Shown in pieces: positions 8,720 to 18,074 of a stretch of 64,000 nt of DNA. Position numbers and translations under genes: made by a program. A model generated the notes under the pieces. The model saw only the letters and a list, made by a program, of their open reading frames with translations. It had not been told where the DNA came from and ran no database searches. Origin of the DNA: Pseudomonas paracarnis (GTDB lineage: Bacteria; Pseudomonadota; Gammaproteobacteria; Pseudomonadales; Pseudomonadaceae); NCBI RefSeq assembly GCF_904063055.1, contig NZ_CAJFCN010000008.1:62001-126000 (forward strand), given 5' to 3'. How positions within the stretch are numbered: position 1 is the stretch's first letter; each line of letters opens with the position of its first letter.

Positions 8720-8752
8720 ATATGAGGAACCTGCCATTCGGGTTTCTCATAT
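8720..8752. promoter_or_regulatory. Inverted repeat ahead of topB
   Basis: ATATGAGGAACC and GGTTTCTCATAT form 12-bp arms, with one mismatch that is a G-U pair in RNA, around a 9-base loop. The repeat lies 54 bases before the topB start. It is either an operator or a 5' UTR hairpin. There is no T-run, so termination is unlikely. Confidence 0.35.
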
Positions 8753-8806
8753 CTCGCACCTGCTACTTCGAACAACGCTGCTCCGAACTCAATCCGGAGT
8801 AGTTAT

Positions 8807-10774
8807 ATGCGCCTCTTCCTCTGCGAAAAACCTTCCCAGGGTCGTGACATCGCCAAGGTTCTCGGAGCCACTCGGCGTGGTGATGGTTGCCTAATCGGCC
8901 CCGAGACAACTGTCACCTGGTGTATCGGCCACCTACTGGAGACGGCCCCGCCTGAAACCTACGGCATTCAGTACAAAAACTGGTCGTTGGATCATCTACC
9001 TATCATTCCCGTGCAGTGGCAGGTCGAGGTCAAACCCAAGACTGCCGCGCAGTTCAAAATCATCAAACGCCTGCTCAGCGAAACCACCACCGTTGTCATC
9101 GCAACCGACGCCGACCGAGAAGGTGAGATGATTGCCCGCGAGTTGCTGGAGCTCTGCAAGTATCCAGGCTCCGTTCAGCGCCTCTGGTTGTCCGCCCTCA
9201 ACGAGGCGTCGATTCGCAAAGCCCTCTCCTCGCTGAAGTCTGGTCAGGAGACCTTCCCGCTCTATCACTCGGCCCTCGCCCGCAGCCGTGCCGACTGGCT
9301 GATCGGCATGAACCTCAGTCGTTTGTTTACCCTTCTTGGTCGGCGGGCAGGCTACGACGGCGTTTTGTCAGTGGGGCGCGTCCAGACACCCACCTTACGT
9401 CTGGTGGTCGATCGGGATCGTGCGATTGCCGGCTTCGTCCCGGTACCTTACTGGAACATTGAGGTACACCTATCGTCGATGGGCCAGCGATTCATCGCGG
9501 CGTGGTTACCGCCATGCTCAGGACGGGACGAGTCGGGGCGTTGCCTACAACAAGTGCTTGCCCATCACGCGGTCCAAACAATCACCGACGAGAAGTCCGC
9601 CACGGTAATCTCGTTACATACTGAGCACTTCCGAGAACCGCCGCCCCTGCCCTTCGACCTAAGCACGTTGCAGGAAGTCTGCTCGCGTAAGCTGGGGCTC
9701 GGCGTCCAGGAAACCCTGAACATCGCCCAAGCCCTGTATGAAACCCACAAAGCCACCACCTACCCGCGCAGCGATTGCCGCTATTTGCCAGAGAATATGT
9801 TCAACGAGGCTCCCGCGGTACTAGACGCCCTGCTCAAAACGGATCCTGCACTCAGACCTGCATTCGAGGACCTCGATCAATCATTGCGCTCCCGCGCATG
9901 GAACAATGCCAAGGTCACTGCGCACCACGGCATCATCCCCACCATCGAACCGGCAAACCTGGTGCGGATGTCCGAACAAGAACGCCATGTCTACGAACTG
10001 ATCCGTAGCCACTACCTAGTGCAGTTTCTTCCGCATCATGAGTTTGATCGGACCCAGGTCGAACTGGCGTGTGGCGAAGAACGATTGACCGCTGTGGGCA
10101 AACTGATCTTGGTCCAGGGCTGGAAAAGCTTACTCTCCGAAAACACCGAGGAGGATGAGCCCAGTCACAAATCCCAAGTCTTACCCATCTTGCAAAAGGG
10201 AGCGCAGTGCGCAGTGGACAATGCCGAACTCAAATCCATGCAAACGGCCGCTCCTAAACCTCTCACCGAGGGTGATCTGATCAAGGCGATGAAAAACGTC
10301 GCCAAGCTTGTCAACGACCCACGCCTGAAACAGAAACTTCGGGACACCACCGGTATCGGAACCGAAGCCACACGAGCCGGCATTATCAAAGGGTTAATTG
10401 ATCGCGGTTATTTGCTGAAGAAAAAACGCGCCTTGATGGCCACCGCCGCGGCCCATACCCTGATCGAGGCGGTACCAGCAGCAGTCGCAGATCCGGGTAT
10501 GACCGCAATCTGGGAACAGGCGTTGGACGAAATCGAAGCGGGACGCCTGACCCTAGATGCGTTCGTTGCCAAGCAGGCGAACTGGATTGCGCAGTTGATC
10601 GCACACTGCCGCTCGCTCACGTTGGCAATAGCGCTCGAAACGAACCCAGGCTGTCCCATGTGCAACGCCTCAATGCTCAAACGAAAGGGCAAATCAGGAC
10701 CGTTCTGGTCATGCTCCCGATATCCGGATTGCAAAGGCACTGTGTCAATCAGTAAAGATACGCGTCGCTCATAA
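8807..10774 (+). CDS. topB: DNA topoisomerase III
   Basis: The 655-residue type IA topoisomerase has an N-terminal Toprim domain (FLCEKPSQGRDIAKVLG, then ATDADREGEMIARE with the DxD acidic residues). The active-site tyrosine lies in TYPRSD near residue 319, and a C-terminal four-cysteine zinc ribbon is CPMCNASM...CSRYPDC. It resolves single-strand crossings during ICE replication and segregation. ICE-borne topB is a standard core gene of this family. It is preceded by a 228-base gap with an inverted repeat, so it probably has its own promoter. Confidence 0.95.
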   Translation: MRLFLCEKPSQGRDIAKVLGATRRGDGCLIGPETTVTWCIGHLLETAPPETYGIQYKNWSLDHLPIIPVQWQVEVKPKTAAQFKIIKRLLSETTTVVIATDADREGEMIARELLELCKYPGSVQRLWLSALNEASIRKALSSLKSGQETFPLYHSALARSRADWLIGMNLSRLFTLLGRRAGYDGVLSVGRVQTPTLRLVVDRDRAIAGFVPVPYWNIEVHLSSMGQRFIAAWLPPCSGRDESGRCLQQVLAHHAVQTITDEKSATVISLHTEHFREPPPLPFDLSTLQEVCSRKLGLGVQETLNIAQALYETHKATTYPRSDCRYLPENMFNEAPAVLDALLKTDPALRPAFEDLDQSLRSRAWNNAKVTAHHGIIPTIEPANLVRMSEQERHVYELIRSHYLVQFLPHHEFDRTQVELACGEERLTAVGKLILVQGWKSLLSENTEEDEPSHKSQVLPILQKGAQCAVDNAELKSMQTAAPKPLTEGDLIKAMKNVAKLVNDPRLKQKLRDTTGIGTEATRAGIIKGLIDRGYLLKKKRALMATAAAHTLIEAVPAAVADPGMTAIWEQALDEIEAGRLTLDAFVAKQANWIAQLIAHCRSLTLAIALETNPGCPMCNASMLKRKGKSGPFWSCSRYPDCKGTVSISKDTRRS

Positions 10775-11606
10775 TGTTCCATGGGGCGATAACCATGAAA
10801 ATGGTGCGTTCTCCGCCTTGACCTAGTCCCATCCTCTCTGCTGTAGTGGCTCAGGGTAATCGCCAACGGCAACCCAAGGCCGATTAGCTCCGGGCAGTTC
10901 GGTCAAACTCTTCGAGTTCGGAGTCTCCTCTTCTGCGGGATCTCGTTCCCGTTTTGTGCTCGACCTGATTGTGGTGGCGGATGACCACTGTTGCCTCTAC
11001 CCGGCAATAGCGGTCATCCGCTTCGGCGATCGTATTCAGTCCCGGAGCCCACCGGGGAAACAAGGGGCACCCTTTGTGCGCGGATGCGTGCCAGCATGTT
11101 CCGACCCAGGCCACGACAAGGATCGGTTGACGAATCATTGCGCAGTTCAACCAAGTTTTGCGAGGAGCTTGTCGACTGCGTAAGACCGTCAAAGGTGGCT
11201 TTTCTGTTCCTTGCCTGACACTCCGTCAGGCCCACTCTTCATTTTGTTCATGCCAGTGAATAGTAACCGTCCGGCCATGTCATCTACCCAGCCCCGCAAA
11301 GCCAAGACATCGAGTGCACTCAAATTTAAGTGAGCACCAGATCTAGCCTTTAAACGGGTATTTCATGCAGCCAACACTCGGTTCCTATTCCAAGGCCTTC
11401 AAAGCCCAGGTCATTCAATATGGGTGCCCAGCACGGCACTACAATTGCCAGCATCGCATTCAGCCGTAAGCGTGCCCGTGGAAGTCGCAAGGCTGGCATG
11501 ACGCTTTTTTTTGTAAAATTTTTGACGATAGGATGAAGCGTACTCTTCAGAAACTGCTCGTGCCGCCGATGGCCCAGAGGAGCCAAATTCAACCTTCGGG
11601 GTTTCA
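10775..11606. other. Non-coding junction with relic leader and long hairpin
   Basis: This 830-base stretch has no convincing gene. It holds a partial copy (10873-10893, CCCAAGGCCGATTAGCTCCGG) of the leader-RNA core seen at 17.8 and 40.8 kb. A 19-bp imperfect inverted repeat lies at 10977-11021 (GCGGATGACC and GGTCATCCGC outer arms, TTGCC/GGCAA inner arms). A CCCACCGGGGAAAC leader-hairpin motif at 11048 follows, then a decayed IS66 end. It reads as the leader of a lost ICE accessory gene, followed by the left junction of the c-di-GMP cargo. Confidence 0.5.
11278..11470 (+). mobile_element. Decayed IS66-family end (leader and tnpA start)
   Basis: Read on the plus strand, this matches the minus-strand sequence of the complete IS66 element from about 17640 back to 17440. 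Shared stretches include TCATCTACCCAGCCC, GCAAAGCCAAGACAT, the TTAAGTG(A/G)GCACCAG leader and ATTTCATGCAGCCAACAC at the tnpA start, then SYSKAFKAQVI-like codons. The tnpA frame is lost near 11420 and homology fades at about 11470. It is a remnant of a second, oppositely oriented IS66 copy. Confidence 0.75.
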
Positions 11607-13676
11607 ATGCTAGTAAGCAGCTATAACAGCGTGTATGTGCTGTTTTCCTTCGCCGTAGCGATCCTGGCGTCTTATACCGCGCTGGACATGACTGGTCGAG
11701 TCACCCGTACCGAAGGCAAAGCATCGGCACTTTGGCTTGCCGGTGGATCTTCCGCCATGGGCACGGGCCTCTGGTCGATGCATTTTATTGGCATGTTGGC
11801 CTTCCAACTGCCCATCGAGCTGGGTTACGACCTGACGCTGACTGGCTTATCGTTGTTGATCGCCATCGCCTCCTCCGCCTTTGCTTTGTGGCTAGCATGC
11901 CAGACGGAAATGCCACTGCCGCGTTTGCTGCTTGGTGCGGTGCTCATGGGTATCGGAATTGCATCCATGCACTACGTTGGAATGGCGGCGCTGCTGATGA
12001 ATCCTGTAGTGGAATACGTTCCGTCGTTGTTCGCGCTATCGGTGCTGATTGCTATCCTTGCTTCGGGCGTGGCTTTGTGGATCGCTTTCCGCCTGCGTGG
12101 CGAAGGTCAGTACATCAATCGTACACGCATCGGCGCCTCGTTAATTATGGGGTGTGCCATTGTTGGAATGCACTATACCGGAATGGCGGCTGCCCAATTT
12201 CCTATCGGGAGCGTGTGCGGAGCGGTCAATGCAGGCATTGATAGCAACTGGCTAATGGTTTTGGTGATTCTGATCACGCTGGCTGTCTGCGCTATTGCCT
12301 TGATCGTATCAATGCTTGACGTCCGCACCAGCATACTTGCCAGCTCCCTTGACCTCGCAAACAGTGAACTGGTGCAGCTAGCTCTTCACGACAATCTTAC
12401 TCGCCTCCCTAACCGTATCCTCCTAAACGACCGTCTTCAGCAAGCGATTCATAAAGCCATCAGGCAGAAGAGCCACTTTGCCGTACTCTTCATGGATCTG
12501 GATGGTTTCAAAGCTGTTAACGATACTTACGGTCATCACACTGGCGACCAGTTGCTTCTGCAAGTAGCAAAGCGAATCAACGACGCCAAACGCGGCGAAG
12601 ATACGGTGGCTCGCCTCGGAGGCGACGAGTTCGTTCTGCTTATCGATCCCGGCGAACCTGAAGACGCTGCGATGTTGGCGCAACGCTTGGTGGAAAATAT
12701 TCGATTACCTTACGTACTTGGGCGGCAGACAGTGCATGTGTCCGCTAGCATCGGTATCGCTATATTCCCAGAAAATGGCCTAACCGAGCATGAGCTGATG
12801 GTCAATGCCGATGCGGCTATGTACCACGCCAAGGAGCAGGGCCGCGATGGCTACTGCTTCTTTGAAAAAGCTATGAACGTTAACGCTCACCTGCAGTTGG
12901 AAATGCAACAGGATCTGCGGTGCGCACTGGATCGGAATGAATTTATCCTGCACTTCCAGCCGAAGATGCTCGCCCCAAATGGCCCTATGATCGGCGTTGA
13001 AGCTTTACTGCGTTGGAACAAGCCAGGTTTGGGCTTGGTGCCGCCCGTCCGTTTCCTGCCCTTGGCAGAGCGTACTGGATTGATCGTGCCAATCGGTAGC
13101 TGGGTAATCCATGAGGCGTGCCGGCAGATGGCCGAATGGCAAGCGTTAGGCGAAGGTAAAGACGAATGGAGTATTGCGGTCAACATTTCGACGGTACAAC
13201 TGGCCCATGCAAAGCTCGTTGATGTCGTGCGCAATGCCCTGCAAAGCAGTGGCCTGCCCCCCCGTTTCCTGACACTGGAAGTTACCGAATCTACGGCGAT
13301 GCGGGACGCTGAAGCTGCTTTGATTGTTCTTGATCAATTGGCAGCATTGGGCGTGAATATCTCCATCGACGACTTTGGTACCGGTTATTCCAGCCTGCTT
13401 TATCTTAAGCGCCTACCAGCCAACGAACTGAAGATCGACCGAGGTTTTATCACCGAGCTGGCTAAGTGTAACGATGACGCGGCTATCGTTTCGGCCATAG
13501 TAGCGCTCGGTAAAACGCTGGGGCTGAGGATCGTTGCAGAGGGTGTGGAAACCGCTGAACAACAACAGATGCTTACCGAGTTGGGTTGCGACATTTTGCA
13601 AGGTTACCTGCTGGGCAAGCCGATGAGCGCAGAGAGGATGCTGGAAAGCTTAAGCGCGACCAAGACTCTAGCGTGA
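11607..13676 (+). CDS. MHYT-GGDEF-EAL membrane c-di-GMP enzyme (MucR/NbdA type)
   Basis: The 689-residue inner-membrane protein carries three MHYT units (SMHFIGM, SMHYVGM, GMHYTGM) in the first ~230 residues; this domain is proposed to sense O2, CO or NO through copper. A GGDEF domain follows, with RLGGDEF near residue 336 and an intact RGED inhibitory site five residues before it. The EAL domain has GVEALLRW near 464, EVTESTAM, DDFGTGYSSL and GVETAEQQQM. Both synthesis and hydrolysis of c-di-GMP look possible. The architecture equals P. aeruginosa MucR/NbdA. It is ICE cargo, followed 152 bases later by a BdlA-like gene. Confidence 0.93.
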   Translation: MLVSSYNSVYVLFSFAVAILASYTALDMTGRVTRTEGKASALWLAGGSSAMGTGLWSMHFIGMLAFQLPIELGYDLTLTGLSLLIAIASSAFALWLACQTEMPLPRLLLGAVLMGIGIASMHYVGMAALLMNPVVEYVPSLFALSVLIAILASGVALWIAFRLRGEGQYINRTRIGASLIMGCAIVGMHYTGMAAAQFPIGSVCGAVNAGIDSNWLMVLVILITLAVCAIALIVSMLDVRTSILASSLDLANSELVQLALHDNLTRLPNRILLNDRLQQAIHKAIRQKSHFAVLFMDLDGFKAVNDTYGHHTGDQLLLQVAKRINDAKRGEDTVARLGGDEFVLLIDPGEPEDAAMLAQRLVENIRLPYVLGRQTVHVSASIGIAIFPENGLTEHELMVNADAAMYHAKEQGRDGYCFFEKAMNVNAHLQLEMQQDLRCALDRNEFILHFQPKMLAPNGPMIGVEALLRWNKPGLGLVPPVRFLPLAERTGLIVPIGSWVIHEACRQMAEWQALGEGKDEWSIAVNISTVQLAHAKLVDVVRNALQSSGLPPRFLTLEVTESTAMRDAEAALIVLDQLAALGVNISIDDFGTGYSSLLYLKRLPANELKIDRGFITELAKCNDDAAIVSAIVALGKTLGLRIVAEGVETAEQQQMLTELGCDILQGYLLGKPMSAERMLESLSATKTLA

Positions 13677-13828
13677 TACTGCACAAGCCATAGATTCAAG
13701 TTGGTGCTTGCTGGTGCAATTTGCAGACCCGCTACATCACCTGATTTAAGCATCAGTTAAACATTCGAATTGGGATTTACGGCTTCTCCTCATTCGTCCG
13801 ATAGTAAAATTCACTCTAAGGCTAATCA

Positions 13829-15148
13829 ATGTTCAACAAGGCAATCAAGCAGACCTTGGCTGAGGCTCTGCAAAAGCTTCAGGCCGCAGAAGCAAGGGCC
13901 GTGGCCGTTGACCGTTCGACGGCAACAATTGAATTTAAACCCGATGGCACCATCATAGGTGCCAATGAGAACCTTCTTACCACCATGGGCTACCGACTGG
14001 AGGAGATCGTCGGACAGCACCATCGTATTTTCTGTTTTCCTGATTACCAGGCGAGTGCCGACTATCGTAAGTTCTGGCAGCGCCTGGCTGGTGGCGAGTA
14101 CATACGTGAACGTTTCCTGAGGCGTAATAAGCAAGGCCTGGAGGTCTGGCTCGAAGCCAGCTACAACCCTATCCGAGGCGCCGATGGTCGCGTCGAAGGC
14201 GTGCTGAAGCTGGCCACCGACATTACTACTCAGGTGATCCGTGAGCAGGAGCAGAGCAGCATGGTTCAGGCCATCAGTCGCTCGATGGCTGCGATTTCCT
14301 TTAACTTGAAAGGTGAGGTTCTCGACGCCAACGAAAACTTCGAGCAGGCCATGGGCTATCGCCTGGATGAGATTCGGGGAAAGCACCACCGCATGTTCTG
14401 CACACGAGGTGAAGCGGACTCTCCTGAATACCGCGATTTCTGGGAGCGACTGAACCGTGGTGAGTTCTTCTCTGGACGCTTCCAGCGACTCAACCGGCAT
14501 GGCGATACCGTCTGGCTGAGCGCAACCTACAACCCGGTATTCGATGCCAGTGGCCGGCTTTACAAAGTAGTTAAGTTTGCCCGTGATATTACGTCCCAAG
14601 TGCGCCAGCAGCAGGCAGAATCCGATGCAGCCACGTTCGCCTACAATATATCCCAGCAGACGGACAGAAGCGCTCGCCATGGTGCCGAGGTCATTAGTGA
14701 AACGGTCGAGGTGGTACAAGGCATAGCAGCCGAGCTCTCACGAGCGGCTGAAGGCATCACTGCAGTCAATCAGCAGTCAGAGATGATCCGCAGCATCGTG
14801 CAGACCATCCGAGGTATCGCCGAGCAGACCAACCTACTTGCTCTAAATGCTGCTATCGAAGCTGCAAGGGCGGGTGAACAAGGCCGAGGTTTTGCGGTGG
14901 TCGCCGATGAAGTACGAAACCTTGCAGCCCGCACGGCGCAGGCCACCGTGGAAATCGTCGATGTTGTGAAGCGCAACCATGAACTAGCGCAGGATGCTGT
15001 GGAGAGCATGCAGGCTAGTCGCCAAAAGGTCGATCAAGGCGTCGATTTGGTCAGCCAAGCCGGCTTTGTGATAGAGGAAATTCAGAGCGGAGCACGGCAA
15101 GTAGTCGACGCCGTGCGCCAGTTCGCCGAGGCAAAGGAAGAGCTCTGA
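13829..15148 (+). CDS. Soluble PAS-PAS-MCP chemoreceptor (BdlA-like)
   Basis: The protein of 439 residues has no membrane segment. PAS1 (about 28-130) and PAS2 (about 150-255) share the signature GYRLEEI...HHRIFC / GYRLDEI...HHRMFC. A cytoplasmic methyl-accepting signalling domain follows, with the hairpin tip EQTNLLALNAAIEAARAGE. This is the arrangement of BdlA and Aer-like receptors; BdlA of P. aeruginosa controls biofilm dispersal and works with MucR/NbdA-type enzymes. The C-terminus is as short as BdlA. AAGG precedes the ATG at 13829. Which signal PAS binds, and whether dispersal or aerotaxis is the output, cannot be told here. Confidence 0.88.
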   Translation: MFNKAIKQTLAEALQKLQAAEARAVAVDRSTATIEFKPDGTIIGANENLLTTMGYRLEEIVGQHHRIFCFPDYQASADYRKFWQRLAGGEYIRERFLRRNKQGLEVWLEASYNPIRGADGRVEGVLKLATDITTQVIREQEQSSMVQAISRSMAAISFNLKGEVLDANENFEQAMGYRLDEIRGKHHRMFCTRGEADSPEYRDFWERLNRGEFFSGRFQRLNRHGDTVWLSATYNPVFDASGRLYKVVKFARDITSQVRQQQAESDAATFAYNISQQTDRSARHGAEVISETVEVVQGIAAELSRAAEGITAVNQQSEMIRSIVQTIRGIAEQTNLLALNAAIEAARAGEQGRGFAVVADEVRNLAARTAQATVEIVDVVKRNHELAQDAVESMQASRQKVDQGVDLVSQAGFVIEEIQSGARQVVDAVRQFAEAKEEL

Positions 15149-15280
15149 TGTAACTGTATCGGGCACAACCTCGTAAGGCTGTTCCAATTTCTCACGATAA
15201 GCGTGCTTGTCCAATATGACATCATCGCTGCTTACTGGGCGCAACTGAACGTTTGCATCCGAGCATCACGTCTTACGCAA

Positions 15281-16828
15281 TTAGACCGGTTGCCAAATAT
15301 GCGGCAGCAAATGATCGATTTCACTCGCCCGCTGCGTCGGCAGGCGTGTGAGCACGTCCTTCAAATAGGCATACGGATCATGACCGTTGAGCCGCGCAGA
15401 CTGGATCAAACTCATGATCGCCGCCGCCCGTTTTCCGCTGCGTAGCGACCCTGCGAAGAGCCAGTTCTTGCGTCCAAGAGCCCATGGTCGGATCTGGTTC
15501 TCTGCCCAATTGTTGTCTATGGGTACAGCCCCGTCATCGAGGTAGCGCGACAGCGCTGCCCAGCGTTTCAGGCTGTAATCGAGTGCTTTGCTGATGGCTG
15601 AGCCTTCGGGCACAAGGTCGCGCTGGGCGCTCATCCAGACATGTAGCATGTCCATTACCGGGACGGCTTTTTCTTTCCGTATTCGCCGCCGTAAATCCGG
15701 CTCCAGATCGCGGACTTCGCTCTCGATTTCGTACAACAACTGGATATAGCGCAGGGCTTGCTCAGCAAGCGTGCTTTTATTCGTAGCGTGCAGCTCGAAG
15801 AATTTGCGCCGTGCATGGGCCATGCAGCCGATTTCGGTCACGCCGAGTTCGAAGCTGGCTTTGTAACCGCCAAAATCGTCACAGACCAGCTTGCCCCTCC
15901 AGCCTTGCAGGAAGTTGCGAGCATGCTCTCCGGCACGGCTGGGGCTGAAGTCATAAACCACCGCTGCCACATCCGAGAACTGGCTGGTGGCGTAGGCCCA
16001 AACATAGGAACGGTGGGTTTTCTTTGTTCCCGGCATGAGCATTTGCACGGGTGTTTCATCGGCATGAATAATCTGCTGCCCGAGTACCACTTCGCGCAGC
16101 GCATCGACCAGCGGCTGCAACTGAACCCCAGTCACGCCAACCCATTCGGCCAAGGTTGAGCGTGGAATCGCCAGGCCCGCTCGACCGAAGATCGATTCCT
16201 GACGGTAAAGCGGTAAATGGTCAGCAAACTTGGCAATCATGACGTGGGCCAGCAGCCCAGCGGTTGGGATGCCCTTGTCGATGATCTGAGCCGGAACCGG
16301 TGCCTGGATAAGCGTTTCGCAGTCATCGCAGACCCATTTGCCACGTACATGACGCTCGACGGTGAACACGCCCGGTGTGTAATCCAACTTCTCACTGACA
16401 TCTTCACCGATGCGTTTCAGCGCGCAGCCGCATGGGCAGTGAGTGTTGTCAGGTTCGTGATGGATCAGTGTGCGTGGAAACTCAGCCGGCAATGCAGTGC
16501 GCTTGGGCTTCTGCTTTTTCTCGGTCGCCGCTGGCACTGTTTGCAAGGCCTGAAGCTCTGCTTCAATCGCTGCGATATCTGTATCGATCAGGTCATCGAG
16601 CAAACTGGCCTGCTCAGGATTCATCTGCTCGCTGCGCTTGGCAAATTTCAAGCGCTTGAGCTGCGCAATTTCGAAGGTCAGCTTCTCGATCACCGTCTGA
16701 TCGCGGTTGATCTTCTTGCCCATGGTTTCGACCGTCTTACCCATTGTTTCGACTTGCGAGAGCAATTGCGCAGCTAAGGCACGCAGTTGGTCGGGAGTCA
16801 TTTGGTCGAGATTGGGAGAAGAAGTCAT
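15281..16828 (-). CDS. tnpC: IS66-family transposase TnpC (DDE)
   Basis: The full-length 515-residue transposase has an N-terminal coiled coil (KTVETMGKK repeated), a zinc-binding HCPCGCALKRIG region and DDE catalytic segments: HADETPVQML, CDDFGGYKASF and NNWAENQIRPWALGRKNW. No internal stop or shift is visible, so the element may be active. It is the last gene of the tnpA-tnpB-tnpC operon. Confidence 0.95.
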   Translation of the reverse strand: MTSSPNLDQMTPDQLRALAAQLLSQVETMGKTVETMGKKINRDQTVIEKLTFEIAQLKRLKFAKRSEQMNPEQASLLDDLIDTDIAAIEAELQALQTVPAATEKKQKPKRTALPAEFPRTLIHHEPDNTHCPCGCALKRIGEDVSEKLDYTPGVFTVERHVRGKWVCDDCETLIQAPVPAQIIDKGIPTAGLLAHVMIAKFADHLPLYRQESIFGRAGLAIPRSTLAEWVGVTGVQLQPLVDALREVVLGQQIIHADETPVQMLMPGTKKTHRSYVWAYATSQFSDVAAVVYDFSPSRAGEHARNFLQGWRGKLVCDDFGGYKASFELGVTEIGCMAHARRKFFELHATNKSTLAEQALRYIQLLYEIESEVRDLEPDLRRRIRKEKAVPVMDMLHVWMSAQRDLVPEGSAISKALDYSLKRWAALSRYLDDGAVPIDNNWAENQIRPWALGRKNWLFAGSLRSGKRAAAIMSLIQSARLNGHDPYAYLKDVLTRLPTQRASEIDHLLPHIWQPV

Positions 16829-16889
16829 GCGCCGAATTTTGCCAGAGCAGGCGCTTCGCGGCGATAGACCGATAGGCTAATGGCAGCCG

Positions 16890-17225
16890 TTAAAGCAGTG
16901 TGATCGAGCCGCCGGAACCTGCTCGTTGCCATGGCAGGCCCAATACCAAGGCTTGGAGTTGCTCGGTGTCCAACTGCATTTCAGAGCCATGACGAATGCT
17001 TGGCCAGTGGAACTTGCCCTGGCTCAACCGGCGCGCCGCCAGCCATATGCCGAAGCCGTCATGCACCAGCACTTTCATGCGATTGGCGCGGCGGTTGGCG
17101 AAAAGATAAGCACAGTGCGGCTGCGCCGCACCGAACACCGCAATCACCTTGGCTAATGCCGTTTCGGTACCAGCGCGCATGTCCATCGGCTCGGTGGCGA
17201 GCCAGATGGAGTCGATGCGAATCAT
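16890..17225 (-). CDS. tnpB: IS66-family accessory protein TnpB (Orf2)
   Basis: The 111-residue IS66 Orf2-like protein has the family features MDMRAGTETALAKV, CAYLFANRRANRMKVLVHD and GFGIWLAARRLSQGKF. It is required with TnpA for transposition of IS66 members. Its start overlaps the tnpA stop by four bases (17222-17225), the normal coupling. Confidence 0.95.
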   Translation of the reverse strand: MIRIDSIWLATEPMDMRAGTETALAKVIAVFGAAQPHCAYLFANRRANRMKVLVHDGFGIWLAARRLSQGKFHWPSIRHGSEMQLDTEQLQALVLGLPWQRAGSGGSITLL

Positions 17226-17554
17226 CGCAGAAGGTCTCGAAGAAAGGTCGCGCAGGCAGCAGCATTTTCAGTGGGCCAGTTCACTGTGACGGTGCCACGC
17301 GGGTGCTGTATTTCAACGCAAATATTCGATGATGATGTGTGGGATTTCGCCCCTGCCAGCGGCACGGGTAACGGAATAAATGCAGGTTGCAGCGCCGTGC
17401 TTTTCTGCGCTTGCAGGCGAATCCATTTGTGGACGAGGTTTGCGTTGAGGTTATGGCTGAGTGCGATGCTGGCAATCGAAGCACCGGGCTGGGCACACTC
17501 TTGAATGACCTGAGCTTTGAAGGATTTGGAATAGGAACGGCGTGTTGGCTGCAT
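17222..17554 (-). CDS. tnpA: IS66-family HTH protein TnpA
   Basis: The 110-residue helix-turn-helix protein begins at MQPTRRSYSKSFKAQVIQEC, with a HTH (ASIASIALSHNLNANLVHKW) typical of IS3/IS66 OrfA proteins. An in-frame upstream extension to 17590 is not needed. Its 5' part is duplicated, in decayed form, at 11278-11470. Confidence 0.93.
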   Translation of the reverse strand: MQPTRRSYSKSFKAQVIQECAQPGASIASIALSHNLNANLVHKWIRLQAQKSTALQPAFIPLPVPLAGAKSHTSSSNICVEIQHPRGTVTVNWPTENAAACATFLRDLLR

Positions 17555-17746
17555 GAAATACCCGCTTAAAAGGCTAGAACTGGTGCCCACTTAAATGTAA
17601 GTGCACACCATGTCTTGGCTTTGCAGGGCTGGGTAGATGACTTGGCCGTACGCATACAGTGAATACCACTCTAATCCAGGCGTAAAAAATCGGGTTGCAG
17701 CGTCTTGACGCTCCCCTTTGACAGGCTTATACAAAGGGCGTGGTTC

Positions 17747-17875
17747 GCTGTCGTTGACAGCCCAGCCCAGGTGGCCAGAACCTTCAAGGCTACGCCACGT
17801 TCGTGGTGGTTTACCCAAGTGCGATTAGCGTTCGGAAGCTCGCGCGGTTGCCGCTTCAGCGGTGATGAATGCCGA
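17747..17875 (+). ncRNA. Structured leader RNA, copy A (radC-motif-like)
   Basis: This block is homologous to 40692-40820. It starts with a GCTGTC-GTT-GACAGC hairpin, then has GCCAGAACCTTCAAGGCTAC, a CCAC/GTGG stem and the invariant AAGTGCGATTAGCGTTCGG. It ends with CCGC-TTCA-GCGG. The last stem reads CCGT...ACGG in copy B, a compensatory change that keeps pairing. It lies about 200 bases ahead of the DUF3577-...-radC genes. Placement in 5' UTRs of radC and antirestriction genes recalls the published radC RNA motif; that name is an inference. Confidence 0.6.
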
Positions 17876-18004
17876 CTAGTCCATGCCTGTGGATTACCAC
17901 CGCAAACGCTCCTCTACTGCACAGCTATTCCTTCAGAAGCATCATTCTGATGGTCATCGGTTTGCCGGTGACGAGTCGTTCATCGCTCGACTTCATCTTA
18001 CCCA

Positions 18005-18034
18005 CCCTGACGGGGGCTCACTTTCCCGTCAGGG
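18005..18034 (+). promoter_or_regulatory. Leader hairpin before the DUF3577 gene
   Basis: CCCTGACGGG and CCCGTCAGGG form a perfect 10-bp stem 40 bases upstream of the start codon. No U-run follows. It is one of four similar GC-rich hairpins (also 19018, 40884 and 41345) placed just before ICE accessory genes, which points to mRNA stability or translation control. Confidence 0.5.
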
Positions 18035-18074
18035 GCTGTGCGTCGCCGTTTTCCCTTGAAACAGGAGAACCACC

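Larger units (their letters stand above)
15246..17714 (-). mobile_element. IS66-family insertion sequence (tnpA-tnpB-tnpC)
   Basis: A complete three-gene IS66 element is transcribed leftwards. The ends are inferred. The left one is near GAACGTTTGCATCC (15246), just past the tnpC stop. The right one is near 17714, where the minus strand reads GAGCGTCAAGACGCTGCAAC, like IS66 terminal repeats. The sequence from tnpA to about 17640 is shared with the remnant at 11278, which supports an IS leader of at least ~90 bases. It lies immediately downstream of the BdlA-like gene and upstream of an ICE leader RNA. Confidence 0.75.

Noticed and set aside
10991..11218. 75-residue ORF in the junction after topB
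   Set aside because: Overlaps the hairpin and relic leader, has no ribosome site, and competing frames are equally open.
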